Source of the DNA: Lysobacterales bacterium
Lineage (GTDB): Bacteria > Pseudomonadota > Gammaproteobacteria > Xanthomonadales > Rhodanobacteraceae
Length of the DNA stretch: 64,000 nucleotides
Reading direction: 5' to 3'
Assembly (NCBI GenBank): GCA_016707485.1
Contig: JADJHN010000001.1
Location: 992,001-1,056,000 of the forward strand
Positions 45,759-55,087 of the stretch are shown piece after piece. Each line of letters begins with the position of its first letter. Position 1 is the stretch's first letter. The position numbers were made by a program, and so were the translations under genes. The notes beneath the pieces were generated by a model. That model was not told the origin of the DNA. It did no database searches and saw only the letters and a program-made list of their open reading frames with translations.

Positions 45759-45826
45759 CGATGAAGTTGATCATCTGAACCGATTGGCGGTGATCAGCAC
45801 GCAGGAGCGTTGATCAGCTTGACCGG
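45754..45826. repeat. TGATCA-rich terminal repeat, copy C
   Basis: ACACCGATGAAGTTGATCA ... TGAACCGATTGGCGGTGATCAGC ... GTTGATCAGCTT. Most complete of three copies; a further GTTGATCAG occurs at 46254-46262. It marks the right edge of the metal block. Confidence 0.6.
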
Positions 45827-45906
45827 GATACTGCTGTGGCCATTCAGCGAAATTCTTGAAGGGCAGAGATCGACCCGAAGCAGACGTTCAGTAGCTTGGC
45901 TACAGC

Positions 45907-46248
45907 TCAGTGAATATGTGTGTCTCCCCGCCACAAGAGGACAGTGGTGGAGTTGTTCTCGTCGTTCAAGTCGCTGTAGGAACTGGCGAGCGCAAAGGCG
46001 AAGGGCAACATAATCGGGGCGGCGCCTGCAATCGAGAAATTGAGTTCGCGGGTTCGGGATACGCCGACACCGAGCGGCCCGTTGGTCGTTGGACCCCAGG
46101 CTAGGTTGTAGTGAAGTTCCTGTCCATCAGCAACGATCTCAACAGTCGAGACCGCGAGAATATGGTATTGGTCCGGCCAAGTATGGAGAGGAATAGGGGC
46201 CAGAGTACTGCAGCCGGACTGAGCAGCTATTACGGGCGGGTTGGTCGA
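45907..46248 (-). pseudogene. 3' remnant of a secreted-protein-like gene, no start codon
   Basis: A 113-codon frame without a start reads as real protein: an N-terminal AAQSGCSTLAPIPLHTWPDQ, then VSTVEIVADGQELHYNLAWG, FSIAGAAPIMLPFAFALA and DENNSTTVLLWRGDTHIH before TGA. I do not recognise the family. The 5' end is lost next to another GTTGATCAG motif (46254), so it was probably truncated by the same type of element. The rest of 45759-46402 contains nothing else I can support. Confidence 0.5.
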
Positions 46249-46402
46249 CTACGTTGATCAGATTGCTTGATTCGCGGCACGAGTGGGAATAGGGTTCGGT
46301 GTACGTATCTTGATTGAAGCGACTTTTTGTAAGGAAGATATTCAGTTCCTTCGATTAGGCTATTTGCACAATGCTATGTCATTACCATAAGGAATGTCGA
46401 CG

Positions 46403-47749
46403 ATGAGAATGAAGCTCTTGGCTGGCCTTGCTTCTCTGGTGTTCTTAGCGCTTTCTTCAGCAGCACAAGCCTTCATCACGCTGGATGCGATCGTTCCCGA
46501 TTCGCCGATGGAAGGTGAGTCGGTTGCAGTGCGAGTGAGCGCGGGACTTTGTGATTCGATCATTGAAGCCGATGGGTATCCACAGATCACTCAAAGCGGA
46601 AATTCAATCCGAATGCTTCTGGCTACAACCTACACGGACGACATCATTCTTTGCAATAGTGAACCGGGAACTGTTGACCTCCCGTTTGGCGAATTTTCCG
46701 CCGGAACTTATACGTTGCAACTTGATCGCCAATATGTGGATTTCTTTGGCGCCACCATTGTTGAGACCGTCGGTACCGAGGGGTTTGCCGTTAGTGGATT
46801 TGCCGGGGGAACGGCACTCCCGATGCTTGGACCTGGTGGCTTGCTATTTCTAGTGCTCAGCATGATCGCGGTGGTTTGGCTGACACTATCGCGACGTCAT
46901 GGCTGCGGAGTAGTAGTGGTGCTTGTGGTGTTGCTGTTTCCGCCCGGCACAGAGGCGCAAACGGCTCCAGAATCGAATCGCTATGTACAGGTATTGCTGT
47001 CTTCTAATTCTGGTGCGCCGCCCGCGGAGGAAGTGGTCAGCTACTATGGTTCTTCCCCTCCAGTAGGGCCACCTCCGTTACAAGCCTTTCAAGTGGTTGA
47101 GCCAGTTGATGCGGGGTATCTCTTGCCTTTGCGCGCGACCGGTGACTTCCTTGCCTACCTGGAAGCGAATCCGGATATAGCCCGAGCTCGGCTGGAACGT
47201 TACTTGCTTGTAGAGTACCCGCCAACAACCAACATGGAGGCTGCTGTCACTTCGTTGAGCAACGATCCCAACGTGCTGGCTGCCTATCTGCCCCAAGAGT
47301 CGGATTTCTCGTCGGTGTCAGTATTGGAGTTTGGTCTGACAAGCCCAAACTCTGGACTGTCGTATCCCATTGGACCACTCGGCACACCCGTGCAATACGG
47401 GTGGGATGCACTTAACGTGGCGGCGGCATGGGAACTTGCAGGGGGATACGCGCTAATCGGCACTGCGGATACTGGCCTGGCCACGAGCCACGCAGCTTTG
47501 CGGCAATTTTCTTCGGCGGGTCAGTACCTCGGAGGCAATGTCAATCCGGGGTCGTTAGATCTGGGCGATTGGCCGACATCTTATGATGCAGACGTAAACG
47601 AGGTCACGCCGATGCCGTTGGATCCGAACTCGGCGTGCAATCCCAAGCATCTACCTGCGGTTGAGCCGGCGAGAGCTGGTCATGGTACGCATGTAGCTGG
47701 CCTACAGGCCGCAAACAGTACCAGCGTGTTGCTGCTCGTTGAAAATTGA
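46403..47749 (+). pseudogene. Subtilisin-like (S8) protease with preceding sorting-signal domain, truncated by IS21
   Basis: The ATG at 46403 is well spaced from AAGGA. Residues 1-20 are a signal peptide; around residue 140 a PMLGPGGLLFLVLSMIAVVW segment followed by RR looks like an IPTL/PEP-CTERM-type sorting signal. A second hydrophobic segment (GVVVVLVVLLFPPGTEA) and an S8 propeptide-like region follow. The catalytic Asp is in ALIGTADTGLA (about residue 355) and the His in GHGTHVAG (about residue 427). The native sequence ends at about 47726, where IS21 begins; the catalytic Ser region is absent. It may be two genes fused by a frameshift. Confidence 0.75.
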
Positions 47750-47843
47750 CCATAAATCGAGGGTTCTGCTCGCTGAAAATTGACCAGGGTGCTCTGACCT
47801 AACCTGCCGGCCTTTTGGACTGGCAGGAGACGAGGTGCACACC

Positions 47844-49340
47844 ATGGCAACGTACGCAAAGGTGCGACGGATGCGGCTCCGCGAGGGGCTGTCGATTAGT
47901 GAGATCGCCAGACGGACGAGTCTGTCGAGGAATACGATCAAGGCGTGGCTGCGGGAGTCGACCCGCAGTGAGATGAGCTACCGGCGCGAGGCGGGTCCGA
48001 AGAAGCTCGACGGGCATCGAGAGTGGTTGCGACAGGCGCTTGAGATCGATGCCCGTCGGCCAAGGAAGGAGCGGCGCACGGCGCTGCGGCTGTTCGCTCA
48101 ACTGCAGGCGGAGGGCTTTGACGGCAGCTACACCCGGGTCACGGAGGCGATCCGCGCCTGGCGTGCCGAGTCCGGCGCAGTGACGGCGCGCTCGGCCTTT
48201 GTGCCGTTGCGCTTCGAGTGGGGTGAGGCGTACCAGTTTGATTGGAGCGAAGAAGGCATCGTCATTGGCGGCGTCTGGCGCAAGGTGCAGTTGGCGCACA
48301 TGAAGCTGTGCGCGTCACGGGCCTTCTGGCTGGTGGCCTACCCGGCGCAGAGTCACGAGATGCTGTTCGATGCACACCTGCGTTGTCTGACCGGGCTGGG
48401 CGGCATCGCTCGACGCGGCATCTACGACAACATGAAGACGGCAGTGGACCGGGTGCCGGGCCGCGGCAAGGCGCGGATCGTCAACGCGCGGTTTGCCGCC
48501 ATGACGGCGCACTATCTGATTGATCCAGACTTCTGCAATGTGGCCTCGGGTTGGGAGAAGGGGCGTGTCGAAAAAGGCGTGCAGGACGCCCGCCGCCGCA
48601 TCTGGCAGCGAGCGCAGGAGCAGCGCTTCGTAAGCTTTGCTGAGCTCAACGTGTGGCTGGCCACGGAGTGCATCGAAGGCCGCAGTGCCGCGCATCCGGA
48701 CTTTCCGGGCATGAGCATTGCCGAAGCGCTGGAGCACGAGCTGCCGCACCTGATGCCGATGACAGCACCGTTTGATGGCTACATCGAATCACCCGCGCGG
48801 GTATCGAGCACCTGCCTGGTGTCGGCGGCGCGCAATCGCTACTCGGTGCCCTGCGCTTATGCGGGTCACCGGGTCAGCGTGCGGCTGTATCCGGAGCGCA
48901 TCGTCATCGTGGGTGACCAGGAGGTCATCGCCGAGCACCCGCGGGCGACCGAGCGCGACCACGTGGTCTACGACTGGCAGCATTACGTGCCGCTGATCGC
49001 GCGCAAGCCCGGCGCGCTGCGCAACGGCGCGCCGTTTGCCGACATGCCGGAGCCGCTCAAGCGGCTCAGTCGTGCGCTGCTGCGTCGCGCAGGCGGTGAT
49101 CGGGTGATGGCGCAGGTGTTGGCGGCGGTACCACGGCATGGGCTAGAGGGGGTGTTGGTCGCGGTTGATCTCGTGCTCGATGCAGGGCATCCCAGCGCCG
49201 AGCACGTGCTCAACGTCCTTGCCCGACTGAGTGAGGGGCCGCCACCGGAAGCGGTCCGCACATCGCTCGTTGTTGAAGAGCCACCGACCACCGACACCCG
49301 TCGCTACGACACCCTGCGCGAGGAGATGACCCATGTCTGA
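47844..49340 (+). CDS. istA: IS21-family transposase IstA
   Basis: 498 aa starting MATYAKVRRMRLREGLSISEIARRTSLSRNTIKAWL (HTH). The integrase core has YQFDWSEEG (first Asp), GIYDNMKTAVD (second Asp), and the Glu in GWEKGRVEKGV. The stop overlaps istB by 8 bp. Confidence 0.95.
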   Translation: MATYAKVRRMRLREGLSISEIARRTSLSRNTIKAWLRESTRSEMSYRREAGPKKLDGHREWLRQALEIDARRPRKERRTALRLFAQLQAEGFDGSYTRVTEAIRAWRAESGAVTARSAFVPLRFEWGEAYQFDWSEEGIVIGGVWRKVQLAHMKLCASRAFWLVAYPAQSHEMLFDAHLRCLTGLGGIARRGIYDNMKTAVDRVPGRGKARIVNARFAAMTAHYLIDPDFCNVASGWEKGRVEKGVQDARRRIWQRAQEQRFVSFAELNVWLATECIEGRSAAHPDFPGMSIAEALEHELPHLMPMTAPFDGYIESPARVSSTCLVSAARNRYSVPCAYAGHRVSVRLYPERIVIVGDQEVIAEHPRATERDHVVYDWQHYVPLIARKPGALRNGAPFADMPEPLKRLSRALLRRAGGDRVMAQVLAAVPRHGLEGVLVAVDLVLDAGHPSAEHVLNVLARLSEGPPPEAVRTSLVVEEPPTTDTRRYDTLREEMTHV

Positions 49341-50138
49341 CCTGATATCCGAACTCAAGCAATTACGCCTGTACGGCATGGCCAGCAGCTATGCCGAGGT
49401 ACTGCAGAACAGCGCCGGCGGCGGCACCGAGCAAGCCGAGTGGCTGCTACGCCATCTGATCACCGCCGAGCAGACCGACCGCGGTCTGCGCTCAATCCGC
49501 TACCAGATGCATGTGGCCAAGTTCCCTGTGCATCGCGATCTCGCTGGATTCGAATTTGATCGGTCCAAAGTCGATCGCCAGCAGATCAGCGTGTTTGCTA
49601 CCGCCGAGTTCACTGAGCGGGCCGAGAACGTCGTCCTGGTCGGCGGCACCGGGACCGGCAAGACCCACCTCGCCACCGCGCTGGGCATTCAGGCGATTAC
49701 CCGCCACGGCAAGCGAGTTCGGTTCTATTCCACCGTCGATCTGGTCAACCAGTTGGAGCAGAAAAGGCCGCGGGCCGATCCGGTCGACTGGCCAACCAGC
49801 TCATGCATCTGGATCTCGTCATCCTCGACGAACTCGGCTACCTGCCGTTCTCGCAGGCCGGCGGCGCGCTGCTGTTTCATCTGCTATCCAAACTTTACGA
49901 GCACACCAGCGTCATCATCACCACCAATCTGGTGTTTGCCGAATGGGCCAACGTGTTCATCGACGCCAAGCTGACCACGGCGCTACTCGACCGACTGACC
50001 CACCACTGCCACATCGTCGAGACCGGCAACGAATCCTACCGATTCCACCAGAGCAGCGGCCAGGCCAAAGCCCGAATCAAGTCGCGTGAGCAGGCCAAGC
50101 AGAGAGCATCCAAGGAGGTGATCGAAGAGCCCTTCTGA
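49333..50138 (+). pseudogene. istB: IS21-family helper ATPase IstB, single-base frameshift
   Basis: The first frame contains the N-terminal helix bundle and the Walker A VGGTGTGKTHLATAL; it derails near 49760, where GAGCAGAAAAGG would need one more G. The second frame resumes with MHLDLVILDELGYLPFSQAG (Walker B) and continues normally to EVIEEPF. Restoring the base gives 268 aa, the usual length. The lesion is in a short homopolymer, so error versus mutation is open. Confidence 0.88.
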
Positions 50139-50256
50139 TCCTATTGACCCAACGCTCGGAGTTACACTCCGACCACGCCGAGGGAGCTCTCCCCGGCCTT
50201 CATCCCTGGTCAATTTTCAACGAGCAGAGATGGTCAGTTTTCAACGAGCGCCAACA

Positions 50257-50400
50257 CTCCACAGCTTCCGGCCTGTGACGTTCGAAGTTCAAACCAAACG
50301 GCAGCCGCGCTGACAATACCTTGAACTCCCGCTCAAGGTCGGCGCCGAGCTGGGCGTTCTTTGTCTTTGCCTGCGCAATCAGATCAGTGAGTCGGGACAC
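50257..50400 (-). pseudogene. N-terminal remnant of a DNA methyltransferase gene, truncated by IS21
   Basis: A GTG at 50400 with an upstream AGGGGAG opens SRLTDLIAQAKTKNAQLGAD, then LPFGLNFERHRPEAVE, after which IS21 sequence begins. From memory this N-terminus is typical of site-specific adenine methyltransferases of type III-like restriction loci. Only 48 codons survive. The region 50401-50609 holds no gene. Confidence 0.5.
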
Positions 50401-50609
50401 AATGGCTCCCCTGTAGCGGTGTATGGCGTGAAGCGATGTAAAGCTGCATCAACGGTTACCTTGTTTCAACTTCTTTTGGATACGGGGTGAAATTGACGAG
50501 TAAGTCCAGCGAGATGGCCGTACCCGCCGCCATTTAGTATGTTCACTCGGAAGCAGTCTCAACGACAAACAAAAACTCGGCTAACCCATACCGAACTTAT
50601 GGCTTGAGG

Positions 50610-51992
50610 CTAGATCTCCTCAAGCTCTTTTTTTGCCTTTTCTAACATATCCAACGCTTCCTCTGCCTTTCCAGAGCGAATAAGTACCGACGCTCGATAG
50701 ATCTGCTGTTCTCTCTCCAATCGCTTCAAAAGAATAATCTCCCGTCGCTCTAACTCTCGAACACGAGATGCACGATTCATCGTGCTATGCGCGTCCGAAG
50801 CTTGAAGGCGACGATTCAAAACATAGTTTAGGTAGGGCCGGAGCGATTCTGGGCTCGATTGACCCATACGCTCAGAAGCCTTTTGAAGAATTGTTTCCTT
50901 CCAACTTGAATCTGCGCCTAAAGAAATTCCGACGTCGCCCATCGCATCTATTAGACCCTCCACCGTTCGAACAGCAAATCTTGCACGTAATCGATGAACA
51001 TTGGCATTCGAAATTCCAGCCTTTTGAAAAAGCTTTGCCCCAAGTGACGTTACAGAATCCGGATGCAGCGGCATACCTGTTTTGCTGGATATGAAAACCT
51101 CTTCAGGTTCGCTATACCCTACAAACTTCTTACGGCAGCGATCGACCACCTCCCGCCTCTCATTCTCAAGATAGTCGAGCGTACGCAGCAGCAGATCGGG
51201 CATCGGAGAGAGCTGCCCCATGCGCCGCCCCTTCCTCAAAACCTGGACCACACAGGGCCTATCCTCTTCTATCAATGCTGCAACTTCCGTGGCGTCCGGA
51301 AGCTGTGACTTGCACACTCTAAGCACTTCACTTCTCCGCCCACCAGTCTCCTCAAACCAAGACAACAATAGTGAATCCCTGGCACCATTTTCACGCTCCA
51401 CCGCAAATTCGTGCAGCTTCCTGATCTGATCCTCATTAGGCGTATTTCGCTTGCCCTCGGAAGTCGACGGCTCACTAACGGTTAGCGGTGTTGTCCAGCT
51501 CCCAAATACCCGTCCTCTCTGGCTTTTTCGAAACACTTGACGAGCTGATATGGCAAATGTCATTTCGGACAATTCCGGGGGCAGAGCAGTTCGATCGTAG
51601 ATCCCAACTCTATAGCTAAGATATCGGGACTCTTCAGCCCATCGATAGAATGCAAAGATCGTCTTTAGGCAGGTATTGACCCGGGCAGGGCCAAGCTTTT
51701 TTGCCCTTATCATTTGCTCACGCCAATTCACCAGTAGATTGTCATCGACGCTTGTCCAATCGCGCCGCAACTTCCTGCAGAATCGCATGAATACTCGCAG
51801 AATCTCCGCATACTGCGACGCGCTGCTGAGAGCAATTCCGTCTTTTACTACTATCTTCCGAAACCAATCAGAGACCGGGACATCTATGCCTTCTGGCCAG
51901 ACTAGCGTCGGGATGCCCGCGTAGGAATGCCCCCCCAGCCTACAGGAGGCATCAGTCATGACAATCTTTCCAAAAGCCAGCGAATCATTCAT
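50610..51992 (-). CDS. Tyrosine recombinase of the island (460 aa, GmtY-like candidate)
   Basis: The start at 51992 (MNDSLAFGKIVMTDASC) is chosen for its GGATGGA spacing; the longer frame upstream is not protein-like. An N-terminal SAM-like core-binding domain (SSASQYAEILRVFMRFCRKLRRDW) is followed by a catalytic domain with Arg in FEETGGRRSEVLRV, the HxxR box in NVHRLRARFAVRTVE, and a late SLRPYLNYV holding the probable nucleophile Tyr. The C-terminus is a coiled coil (RELERREIILLKRLEREQQIY). It lies 334 bp after the coiled-coil gene, with no gene between. The resemblance to the gamma-mobile-trio recombinase is a recollection, not a search result. Confidence 0.8.
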   Translation of the reverse strand: MNDSLAFGKIVMTDASCRLGGHSYAGIPTLVWPEGIDVPVSDWFRKIVVKDGIALSSASQYAEILRVFMRFCRKLRRDWTSVDDNLLVNWREQMIRAKKLGPARVNTCLKTIFAFYRWAEESRYLSYRVGIYDRTALPPELSEMTFAISARQVFRKSQRGRVFGSWTTPLTVSEPSTSEGKRNTPNEDQIRKLHEFAVERENGARDSLLLSWFEETGGRRSEVLRVCKSQLPDATEVAALIEEDRPCVVQVLRKGRRMGQLSPMPDLLLRTLDYLENERREVVDRCRKKFVGYSEPEEVFISSKTGMPLHPDSVTSLGAKLFQKAGISNANVHRLRARFAVRTVEGLIDAMGDVGISLGADSSWKETILQKASERMGQSSPESLRPYLNYVLNRRLQASDAHSTMNRASRVRELERREIILLKRLEREQQIYRASVLIRSGKAEEALDMLEKAKKELEEI

Positions 51993-52326
51993 GTTGATCC
52001 ATCCATTTTTCGATGGTAGATGCGGGTGAAACAATGTAGTCAGGAACCGAACCCTCAGAAGGGATCTCGCGGGCGAGCGCACAATCATGTCGACTTCCAT
52101 GATCTCGTGCGTCCAAACAACGCGATTGATATGAGCGCGCTGTATAGATCATCTATTTCTTGGGTCCTGCACTGCTCAATCGAACATAGCTCACTCAAAC
52201 AGATGAGGGTTCGCTAAAACTCATCGCGGCACCTTCTGTGACTGGCCCTCAATCGACGTACGATCAGTTCTAATGCGAGGAACTGGCGTTCGCACCCATC
52301 GATCAGCGTGAACAACCACTTCTTCA

Positions 52327-52884
52327 CTAGACACTTTTCAACCCGACACGTTGAAGAAGTTGGCCACGAAGATCCGCAATCTCCTCGTCTTTCTTCCTAT
52401 TTTCCTCGAGAAGCTGGGCACTTCGGGAATCCGCTGAATCTGCGCGAGCTTTTTGGCTTAACGCCTCATACCTTTCTGAGTGCCACTGCGACACTGTCGA
52501 GACAAGTTGAGCTTCGAGCTCCTGGCTCTCTACCTTGCGCACGAAACTCGCGTCGTTCTTGTGCTTGCGTACTGGGCCCCGTGTACTTCTGACCAGCAGA
52601 GTAATTAGCGACGCTATTTCAGAAACTTGCTTCCCCCAGACAGGATGGGTTTTCGTAAAATCGTTTGGTGATTTGATCCTATGAATACCAAGCTCATCAT
52701 CACTCCAGTCAGCGGCTTGACGTAGACTTCTTGGCAGTTCAGAGCGCTTATTATCAGGAACTCCTTCTTTCATCCATGTGGTCAATATTTTCTTGCGTTG
52801 GAGCACTCGATCACGCACCGATTTCTTGCGGTTAGTATTGTCCGACCTCGCAACAAGATCACCAACTTTATCCCTCTTGGTCAT
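52327..52884 (-). CDS. Basic coiled-coil protein of the recombination module (TnpC/GmtX-like candidate)
   Basis: The start MTKRDKVGDLVARSD (52884) lies 17 bp inside the end of the 738-aa recombinase gene. The 185-aa product has a basic N-terminal half (KKSVRDRVLQRKKILTTWMKEGVP) and a C-terminal coiled coil (SAQLLEENRKKDEEIADLRG). In Tn554, TnpC is a small coiled-coil accessory protein encoded after tnpA and tnpB, the same position as here. Confidence 0.7.
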   Translation of the reverse strand: MTKRDKVGDLVARSDNTNRKKSVRDRVLQRKKILTTWMKEGVPDNKRSELPRSLRQAADWSDDELGIHRIKSPNDFTKTHPVWGKQVSEIASLITLLVRSTRGPVRKHKNDASFVRKVESQELEAQLVSTVSQWHSERYEALSQKARADSADSRSAQLLEENRKKDEEIADLRGQLLQRVGLKSV

Positions 52885-55084
52885 CGCAGCCTCCAGATTG
52901 ACTGCCCTTAAGCGCCCCAAGAGCTGTCGCCCCTTCGTAGCGCTTTTCTTTGACTTGCCTCAACTGGATAACGCGCAGCTCTTCAAGTTCACCAAGTAGC
53001 GTTCCTGACCGCGTCTCTGCTGCAACAGCGCCTTCAAGGTACTCAATCTCTAGTTCGACATATCCCGATCGCGCTTTGTCCGTGATTGCCCATGGACAAC
53101 TCTCACAAATCAATGGTCCTGCGCTAGCAAAATCAGGACCAACAACACTAGGGCCGCTCTCCTGACCCGCTCGACATCGAGCGCGAATTGCCGCAGCTTG
53201 TGTTCGCGGACAGCTGCAGGCTACCCATGGCTTAGGCGTTATCACCAAGCCTTTTCGCTGCATCACCATCTGAAGAGCCGAGCCGATCCGATTGGGGTCC
53301 GCTACGTGGAGCTTTGCGCGGAACAAATCAATAAGGCGTTTGGCCGTCTTCTTTAGTCGCTCACCCATACCACCACTAACCGCTCGATCGCCAGAAACTA
53401 TGCTTCTCGCTAGTGAACCCGAATACCCCCATTCAACACTAGTCCACAAAGCGGCAACCTCTGGATCCTCAGTCACATACCTACGAGTCATCTCTAGGTT
53501 GAAGTGCCTTAGATGATGGGAAAGAACCTCAAGGCGGCTTCCATCGTACCTATAGAAATATAGTATCGCGAAGAATTTGCGCAGTTGATGAGGATGCCAA
53601 TGCCACTGCCTTTCGCCGCTTTTCGTCTGATGCACGGGAACGTGCACGTGGGTAGCAAAATCGTCCAAGACCTTACGCGGATCCAGCGAGGAGAAGAGCC
53701 CATCTCTATCGTTGGAAAACGGGCTATACCATTGAAAGATCTTCTTTGAACCACCCTTTCTTCTAGCGCTTTCGCTAACCGATATCATGACCCTGACGGC
53801 TCTTTCCACCACATTCGGAACTGGAATCCACTCCTTCCTTTGCAAGGTTTTTTCTATATATATATTCAACCACCACCCATCCTCATCACTACCGACAAGG
53901 CAACCATCCTCAAGATCAATCAACTCCTCATAGCGTCGAGCGGAAAAGGTGGCGATCAGGATCCAACTCGCAGTAGCCAAGTATTTGAGAGCCTCATAGA
54001 AGCTAAGGCTTCCATCGAAAGTACGGCTGCGAACAACGACGGGCCATGGACTTCCTTCGCTACCTTTCTGGGGCAATTCTGATCCTATTGCGTCGAGTCG
54101 AGGGGCGCGCCATGTGAAGCTCCTCCCTGTGGTGGCCCTCACTGCTTCCAAGCCGCGCAGTAGTTCAGGCGCGTAGTTCACAACCCACTCTGCGGCGTGC
54201 TCCATTAGGTGCAGGGCCAAGTTCGGTGGTGGGGTAGGCGTTCGCTCGGTATCTGCTCCCAACTGAGATGCTCGCTTTGCGGCACCTTCAGTGAACGGTC
54301 TAAACGCGATCCCTTCACCATCGAGGCGCGCGCGCATTACGTACAACGATTCAATCGAGTCGAGAAACCGGCCCAAATTCTGAACAGAAACGTTCGAGAG
54401 TGGCGGCTCGGTTTCCCGAACCTGATACTGCGTCTGAAGCCCTTGTTCAATCGCTGCCCTTCCAACGAACCAAGCAACGCGGCGCAGCTTCATTGAATTC
54501 GCTGGCAAGTTGCAAGCAGCGATTATGTCGGAGGATGCAATCCTTGCCTTCACTCTGCCATCTGGCGCCACATATGTTGGCAGATTCGGAACGGCCGATG
54601 TAGATGCATCAAACTCGGCCTTCTTCTGCTTCAGGTACTTCTCAACTCGCTCGGAGGCCCGTAGCAATGCGTCCACCCCATAACGACACTCTTCGGTTAT
54701 TTCTTCAATATCAAATGGCGTAAGGTGTGCGAACGACCAAATATTGCGCAACGTTAGCGCATGCGCCACGTTCATCAAGGCATTTACCAGCGCCACGTGT
54801 GTCGTCGCATCTTCGACTCGACCAAACCTACTGTCGCGCACCCACCAAGCATAGCCTTTGACTGCCTTGTAAAGCCTTGTTGCTTGCGTCAAGCACGTGC
54901 CATCCGCCAGCCTATACTGAAAGTTCAGCTTGCTTGCCTTAGCCCCTTCATGACTGCCTCTGATTTCCCATACCGAATCTTCGTACGGCGAAAGTAGCCA
55001 TCCAGCTTGGCGCGGCGAATCCGCCTCTGTTCGCGCAGACGCCGAAGGGTTCTGTGCCTTCGACTTCTTAGGTTGGCTATTCAT
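52868..55084 (-). CDS. Large tyrosine recombinase of the island (738 aa, TnpB/GmtZ-like candidate)
   Basis: 738 aa. The catalytic residues are complete: Arg in TFSARRYEELIDLEDG, Lys near EKTLQRKEW, HxxR in HPHQLRKFFAILYFYRYDG, and LSHHLRHFNLEMTRRYV with the His and nucleophile Tyr. The C-terminus has a Cys-rich zinc-like extension (ACSCPRTQAAAIRARCR, then ICESCPW), as in Tn554 TnpB relatives. The ATG lies 3 bp after the stop of the preceding gene (TGATCCATG), so the operon is tightly packed. Confidence 0.85.
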   Translation of the reverse strand: MNSQPKKSKAQNPSASARTEADSPRQAGWLLSPYEDSVWEIRGSHEGAKASKLNFQYRLADGTCLTQATRLYKAVKGYAWWVRDSRFGRVEDATTHVALVNALMNVAHALTLRNIWSFAHLTPFDIEEITEECRYGVDALLRASERVEKYLKQKKAEFDASTSAVPNLPTYVAPDGRVKARIASSDIIAACNLPANSMKLRRVAWFVGRAAIEQGLQTQYQVRETEPPLSNVSVQNLGRFLDSIESLYVMRARLDGEGIAFRPFTEGAAKRASQLGADTERTPTPPPNLALHLMEHAAEWVVNYAPELLRGLEAVRATTGRSFTWRAPRLDAIGSELPQKGSEGSPWPVVVRSRTFDGSLSFYEALKYLATASWILIATFSARRYEELIDLEDGCLVGSDEDGWWLNIYIEKTLQRKEWIPVPNVVERAVRVMISVSESARRKGGSKKIFQWYSPFSNDRDGLFSSLDPRKVLDDFATHVHVPVHQTKSGERQWHWHPHQLRKFFAILYFYRYDGSRLEVLSHHLRHFNLEMTRRYVTEDPEVAALWTSVEWGYSGSLARSIVSGDRAVSGGMGERLKKTAKRLIDLFRAKLHVADPNRIGSALQMVMQRKGLVITPKPWVACSCPRTQAAAIRARCRAGQESGPSVVGPDFASAGPLICESCPWAITDKARSGYVELEIEYLEGAVAAETRSGTLLGELEELRVIQLRQVKEKRYEGATALGALKGSQSGGCDDQEG

Positions 55085-55087
55085 GGA

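Larger units (their letters stand above)
47727..50256 (+). mobile_element. IS21-family insertion sequence (nearly complete)
   Basis: The left end is TGTTGCTGCTCGTTGAAAA and the right end (complement) TGTTGGCGCTCGTTGAAAA. Each is followed by TTGACCA or CTGACCA and a second internal copy (GCTCGCTGAAAATTGACCA left, GCTCGTTGAAAATTGACCA right), the double terminal repeats of IS21. It carries istA and istB. The flanks show no target duplication and belong to two different truncated genes. Confidence 0.88.
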
